DNA from: Planctomycetota bacterium
Lineage (GTDB): Bacteria > Planctomycetota > Planctomycetia > Pirellulales > Lacipirellulaceae
NCBI GenBank assembly: GCA_013151315.1
Contig: JAADIN010000060.1
Span: 1-6,422 of the forward strand
Reading direction: 5' to 3'
DNA length: 6,422 bases
The position numbers were made by a program, and so were the translations under genes. Shown one piece after another: positions 4,361 to 6,422 of the stretch; position 1 is the first letter of the stretch; each line of letters opens with the position of its first letter. Below the pieces are notes generated by a model. It saw only the letters and a list, made by a program, of their open reading frames with translations, did not search any database and was not told the origin of the DNA.

Positions 4361-6422
4361 CCCACATCGTGGTCGAAGGGGCCGATCAGCACAATCTTCG
4401 ACACGTGAGCGTAAAAATTCCCCGCGACGAGTTCACGGTCTTTTGCGGACCCAGCGGCAGCGGCAAAAGCTCGTTGGCCATGGACACGATCTATGCCGAA
4501 GGCCAACGCCGGTATGTTGAGAGTCTCAGTTCCTATGCCCGACAGTTTATCGGGCAAATGCAAAAACCGTGTGTCGAGTCGATCGAAGGCCTGTCGCCGG
4601 CAATCGCGATCGAACAGCGGACCACAGGCCATTCGCCCCGCTCGACCGTGGGAACGGTCACCGAAATTTACGATTACTTCCGAATTCTCATGTCGCGTTT
4701 GGGGCAAATGCACTGCCCCGAGTGCGACGTGCCGGTCGGCACCCAGTCGGCCGACGAAGTGATCGACGCGGTTCTCGATTTCCCCGAAGGAACCAAACTC
4801 TACCTGATGGCCCCGGTGGAACTCGCGGCCGGCCAAAGTTACGAAGATTTGTGGCAATCGCTTCGAAACGCCGGTTATGTTCGGGTACGAGTCGACGACC
4901 AAACGCTCGAACTCGACGCGATGCCCTCGGTCGACCGGCGCCGGAAGCACAAAATCGAAGTGATTGTCGACCGGGTCTCGGTCCGCAAAGATGCCCGTGC
5001 GCGATTGGCCGACAGCGTCGAAAATGCTTTGGCATTGGGCCGCAGCATCTTGCATACCGCGATCGTCGACGCCGAGATCCCTGAAAGCCGCTGGGAAACC
5101 AAAGCGCATAGCCAGCTTCTGGTCTGCAGCGATTGCGGGCGAAGTTTCGAACCGCTGTCGCCTCATCATTTTTCGTTCAACAGTACACTCGGCTGGTGCC
5201 ACGCCTGCGAAGGGCTTGGGACCGAGGTCGGAGCCAACCCGGCTTCTTTGATGCGTGGCACTCAGTTCACGTTGGCCGAGGGTGCCGTGCTCGCCTGGCC
5301 GAGCGTAAAGCAACCAATGTTCGAAGCGATGCTCAAGGCCCTCTCTGCCCACACCGGGTTGTCGGTCGATGTCCCCTTCGATCAGCTCCCGCCTCGCCAC
5401 CGCCGGTTGGTGATGTACGGCACGGGCGAGGAGTGGATTGAAGTAAAGCGGAAAGCGGAAAGCGGAAAGCGGAAAAAAAAGAAAGATGCTTCCTCCGGAT
5501 TTCCGATTTCCAATTTCCGATTTCAATACAAGGGTCTTTACCCGGCGCTCGAAGAGGCCTCGCGTGTTTCGCCTCGGCTGCGTTCGCGACTTGAACACTT
5601 GGTTGACGAAATCGAGTGCAGCGAATGCGGCGGTAGTCGCCTTCGCGACGATTCTTCGGCCGTCCAATTCGAGGGACAGACGATCGAACAGTATTGTCGA
5701 TTGCCGCTCAACGATTTGTTGGCCACGGTAAAGAAATGGAAGCTCAGCGCCGCGCGTCGCAAGGTGGCTGGCGAGCTCGTGCGAGAAATTTGCAATCGTC
5801 TGACTTTCCTCGTCGACGTCGGTCTGGAATATCTCACCGTGGGTCGCGCTGCCCCGACGCTTTCCGGCGGCGAATCGCAGCGCATCCGCCTCGCTAGCCA
5901 AGTCGGCAGCGGGCTCTGTGGCGTACTTTATGTGCTTGACGAACCGACCATTGGCCTCCACCCTCGCGACAATACCCGACTGGTTTCGGCACTACACAAG
6001 CTTCGCGACCTGGGCAATACGCTGCTCGTGGTCGAACACGACCGCGAAGTCGTCGAGAGCGCCGACAACCTGCTCGATTTCGGTCCGGCTGCCGGACGCC
6101 TAGGCGGCGAAATCGTCGCCCGAGGCACTCCCGCCGAAGTCGCCAAGCGCCGTGGTAGCGTCACCGGTCCGTACTTGTCGGGCAAGAAGGCGATCCCTGT
6201 ACCCAAGAACCGGCGAATCGAAGATGTGGAATCTTTAATGGATGCTGTGGCAAAGAAGAAAACCGATCGCAAAAAAACATCAACCATCAAACATCAGCCA
6301 TCAAACATCTCCCTGCTTCGCATCCTCGGCGCCCGCCACAACAATCTCAAAAATATTGACGTCAGCATTCCGCTCGGCACACTCACTGCCGTGACTGGCG
6401 TCTCGGGCAGCGGCAAAAGCTC
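1300..6422 (+). CDS. uvrA: Fused tandem UvrA: excinuclease ABC subunit A, two UvrA units in one chain (3' end beyond window)
   Basis: One open frame of 1707 complete codons runs to the window edge. The start is ATG 1300: an in-frame TGA at 1285-1287 excludes any upstream start. UvrA is the damage-recognition ATPase of bacterial nucleotide excision repair; it finds distorted DNA, loads UvrB, then leaves. A normal UvrA has about 940 residues and two ABC ATPase domains. Here the whole architecture occurs twice: Walker A motifs lie at 33-41, 690-698, 1050-1058 and 1700-1707 (cut by the edge), LSGGE signatures at 533, 879 and 1521, and Walker B LDEP motifs at 558, 905 and 1546. The GxSGSGKSS motifs of NBD-I in the two halves are offset by exactly 1017 residues. 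All visible catalytic motifs are intact. Because UvrA acts as a homodimer, the fusion is plausibly a single-chain dimer. Tandem UvrA of this kind is known in Chlamydia (about 1790 residues) and planctomycetes. Extra length here comes partly from low-complexity linkers made of 7-bp repeats. Confidence 0.95.
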   Translation, partial: MPASDIIIQGAREHNLCDVDLVLPRNKLICLTGVSGSGKSSLAFDTLFAEGQRRYVESLSTFARQFLGQMPKPDVDHISGLSPSISIAQKSAGSNPRSTVGTITEIYDFLRVLYARVGQGHCWQCNLPITAQTREQIIARIQGQPAKTKFSILAPVVRQQKGEFRDLCVDLLKQGFVRARVDGQVVPLADDLGLDRQMRHNIEVVVDRLTNGPGIRTRLAEAVELAMKVGQGNLIVAIEPTGDAPAPEETPEEATAAKPRRKKKRAIPGDLLLSADYACNHCGLSFLPPTPQLFSFNSPQGMCYECDGLGQMFSFDPTKLATQPEKSLAHGCIELAGKWKDLSRWKRHIYKGVADTIERKQGLKAGALTETPWKDLTDDQRHLWLWGTGDEHITFTWRGGKNSQKYGGTFEGIIPELLEKYRGAKSKSLIAKLEQFMNVIECPDCLGERLNPQARVATLTSAHPDFSEHPRRTLPQISALPIDEAEKFFAELVLDDMGQKIAAEVLKEIRGRLGFLSNVGLAYLSLERTAPTLSGGETQRIRLAGQIGCGLVGVLYILDEPSIGLHPRDNDRLLSTLERLRDQGNTVVVVEHDEDTMRAADEIIDFGPGPGVRGGEVVAHGSVADLAKSKRSVTGAYLSGKSKIEIPSKRRIEGIPNSEFPMLRVFGARHNNLKNVDFEIPLGTFVCLTGASGSGKSSLFSDILVEALRRDLNGGKGSPGDHDRIEGLEHLDKMIAIDQSPIGRTPRSNPATYIKVFDEIRNLYARLPESKRRGYKPGRFSFNVAGGRCEACSGNGSNKLEMDFLADVWIPCNICQGHRFNHESLQVQYKGKSIADVLEMDIQQALEHFENIPKIYDKLKTLHAVGLDYMKLGQPSPTLSGGEAQRIKLARELVKKSTGKTLYMLDEPTTGLHFADIELLLKVLHDFVDAGNTVLVVEHNLDVIKTADWIIDIGPDGGKYGGEIVATGTPEQIVKPKETQSQIVSHTAIALAPHLNGDSRAKQLATQDKIRAKRKKIKQATHIVVEGADQHNLRHVSVKIPRDEFTVFCGPSGSGKSSLAMDTIYAEGQRRYVESLSSYARQFIGQMQKPCVESIEGLSPAIAIEQRTTGHSPRSTVGTVTEIYDYFRILMSRLGQMHCPECDVPVGTQSADEVIDAVLDFPEGTKLYLMAPVELAAGQSYEDLWQSLRNAGYVRVRVDDQTLELDAMPSVDRRRKHKIEVIVDRVSVRKDARARLADSVENALALGRSILHTAIVDAEIPESRWETKAHSQLLVCSDCGRSFEPLSPHHFSFNSTLGWCHACEGLGTEVGANPASLMRGTQFTLAEGAVLAWPSVKQPMFEAMLKALSAHTGLSVDVPFDQLPPRHRRLVMYGTGEEWIEVKRKAESGKRKKKKDASSGFPISNFRFQYKGLYPALEEASRVSPRLRSRLEHLVDEIECSECGGSRLRDDSSAVQFEGQTIEQYCRLPLNDLLATVKKWKLSAARRKVAGELVREICNRLTFLVDVGLEYLTVGRAAPTLSGGESQRIRLASQVGSGLCGVLYVLDEPTIGLHPRDNTRLVSALHKLRDLGNTLLVVEHDREVVESADNLLDFGPAAGRLGGEIVARGTPAEVAKRRGSVTGPYLSGKKAIPVPKNRRIEDVESLMDAVAKKKTDRKKTSTIKHQPSNISLLRILGARHNNLKNIDVSIPLGTLTAVTGVSGSGKS
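3261..3281. repeat. Heptanucleotide tandem array 1, AATTCCG x3, in uvrA
   Basis: Three consecutive 7-bp units, AATTCCG, AATTCCG and AATTCCC. In the uvrA frame they encode IPNSEFP (about residues 655-661), a non-conserved linker immediately before the first strand of NBD-II in unit 1 (MLRVFGARHNNLKNV). Twenty-one bases restore the reading frame, but single-unit changes would not. Confidence 0.85.
5448..5475. repeat. Heptanucleotide tandem array 2, GCGGAAA x4, in uvrA
   Basis: Four perfect copies of GCGGAAA at 5448-5454, 5455-5461, 5462-5468 and 5469-5475, followed directly by a run of A (to 5480). They encode KRKAESGKRKKKK in a strongly basic insertion within unit 2 (from residue 1383). Unit 1 has no such insertion at the corresponding place, where it reads WRGGKNSQKYGG. 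This is the most perfect array in the window and so the likeliest to slip. Confidence 0.95.
5498..5525. repeat. Heptanucleotide tandem array 3, GATTTCC x4 (imperfect), in uvrA
   Basis: Units are GATTTCC (5498-5504), GATTTCC (5505-5511), AATTTCC (5512-5518) and GATTTCA (5519-5525). They encode GFPISNFRFQ, the second part of the unit 2 insertion, just before the conserved YKGLYPALEEAS. The array lies 22 bases after array 2, and its complement (GGAAATC) resembles the array 2 unit. Confidence 0.85.
6276..6310. repeat. Heptanucleotide tandem array 4, AACATCA/RCCATCA x5, in uvrA
   Basis: Five 7-bp units: AACATCA, ACCATCA, AACATCA, GCCATCA and AACATCT. The alternation gives a 14-bp higher-order unit. 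They encode TSTIKHQPSNI (about residues 1660-1670), a linker directly before the first strand of NBD-II in unit 2 (LLRILGARHNNLKNI). This is the homologous position to array 1 in unit 1, but the repeat sequence is different. Confidence 0.9.

Larger units (their letters stand above)
5448..5525. repeat. Imperfect inverted repeat formed by heptamer arrays 2 and 3
   Basis: The reverse complement of array 3 reads as TCGGAAA and TTGGAAA units, matching the GCGGAAA units of array 2 at six and five of seven positions. The strand could therefore fold into a long imperfect stem with a loop of about 22 bases (5476-5497). Purines dominate the plus strand on the left arm and pyrimidines on the right. Confidence 0.5.
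4363..6422 (+). other. UvrA unit 2 (second half of the fusion), cut at the Walker A of NBD-II
   Basis: From residue 1022 the UvrA sequence begins again: EGADQHNLRHV, Walker A GPSGSGKSS (1050-1058), GQRRYVESLSSYARQFIGQM, and the Q-loop block IAIEQRTTGHSPRSTVGT with the usual Glu. The UvrB-binding region keeps HKIEVIVDR, but the segment matching RQQKGE of unit 1 reads ELAAGQSYEDL, so a conserved charged patch is missing. The zinc-module cysteines are present (C1276, C1279, C1300, C1303), as are LSGGE (1521) and LDEPTIGLHP (1546-1555). A lysine-rich insertion made of 7-bp repeats lies at about 1383-1407, and another repeat-derived linker just before NBD-II at about 1660-1671. NBD-II starts with LLRILGARHNNLKNI and ends in GVSGSGKS at the edge; its zinc finger, signature and Walker B lie outside the window. 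Confidence 0.9.

Noticed and set aside
4270..5961. 563-codon open frame on the minus strand opposite uvrA
   Set aside because: It lies in codon register antisense to a strongly conserved UvrA unit and has no recognisable domain. Long antisense frames are common opposite GC-rich genes because RNY codons reverse-complement to RNY.
6276..6310. CRISPR-like or phage-type direct repeats
   Set aside because: The units are 7 bp, directly adjacent with no spacers, and translated in frame as part of uvrA; this is a short tandem repeat, not a CRISPR array.

Overview
The window looks like chromosomal DNA of a Planctomycetes bacterium, most likely Pirellulaceae-like. The main reason is that uvrA is a giant gene in which two complete UvrA units are fused head to tail, an architecture I know from the PVC group (planctomycetes and Chlamydia). 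Moderately high GC and the absence of clear Shine-Dalgarno sequences fit. The assignment is an inference from gene architecture, not a phylogeny.

Layout. On the minus strand (1-1149) are two RNA-modification genes reading leftward: a class I SAM-dependent methyltransferase of the RlmI-like type (184-1149), followed by the first 62 codons of a TrmH/SpoU-family RNA methyltransferase (1-187, running off the window). They overlap by an ATGA. The methyltransferase's C-terminal tail looks frameshifted: in the other frame the sequence after Gly284 reads VFARWPA and stops at 275-277. In the actual frame translation continues through a 21-bp tandem duplication to the ATGA. A divergent intergenic region (1150-1299) holds a weak promoter candidate and a perfect 17-bp palindrome.

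From 1300 to the right edge a single uninterrupted plus-strand reading frame encodes the fused UvrA (1707 codons visible, no stop reached). It has four Walker A motifs (Lys39, Lys696, Lys1056, Lys1706), three complete ABC signatures and three Walker B motifs; the fourth nucleotide-binding domain has just begun where the window ends. UvrA normally works as a homodimer with four ATP sites, so this chain is plausibly a single-polypeptide dimer that scans DNA for lesions and loads UvrB.

The most unusual feature is a set of four short tandem arrays, all with a 7-bp unit but with different unit sequences, embedded in frame in the uvrA coding sequence. Two (3261-3281 and 6276-6310) sit at the same homologous site, immediately before NBD-II, in both halves of the duplicated protein. 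The other two (5448-5475 and 5498-5525) lie together in a lysine-rich insertion of half 2 and are approximately inverted relative to each other. Because the unit is not a multiple of three, any gain or loss of one unit would shift the frame of a repair gene.

The two halves have also diverged: the UvrB-binding region of half 1 keeps the family's RxxKGE-like segment, and half 2 does not. I see no CRISPR array, transposase, tRNA or rRNA.
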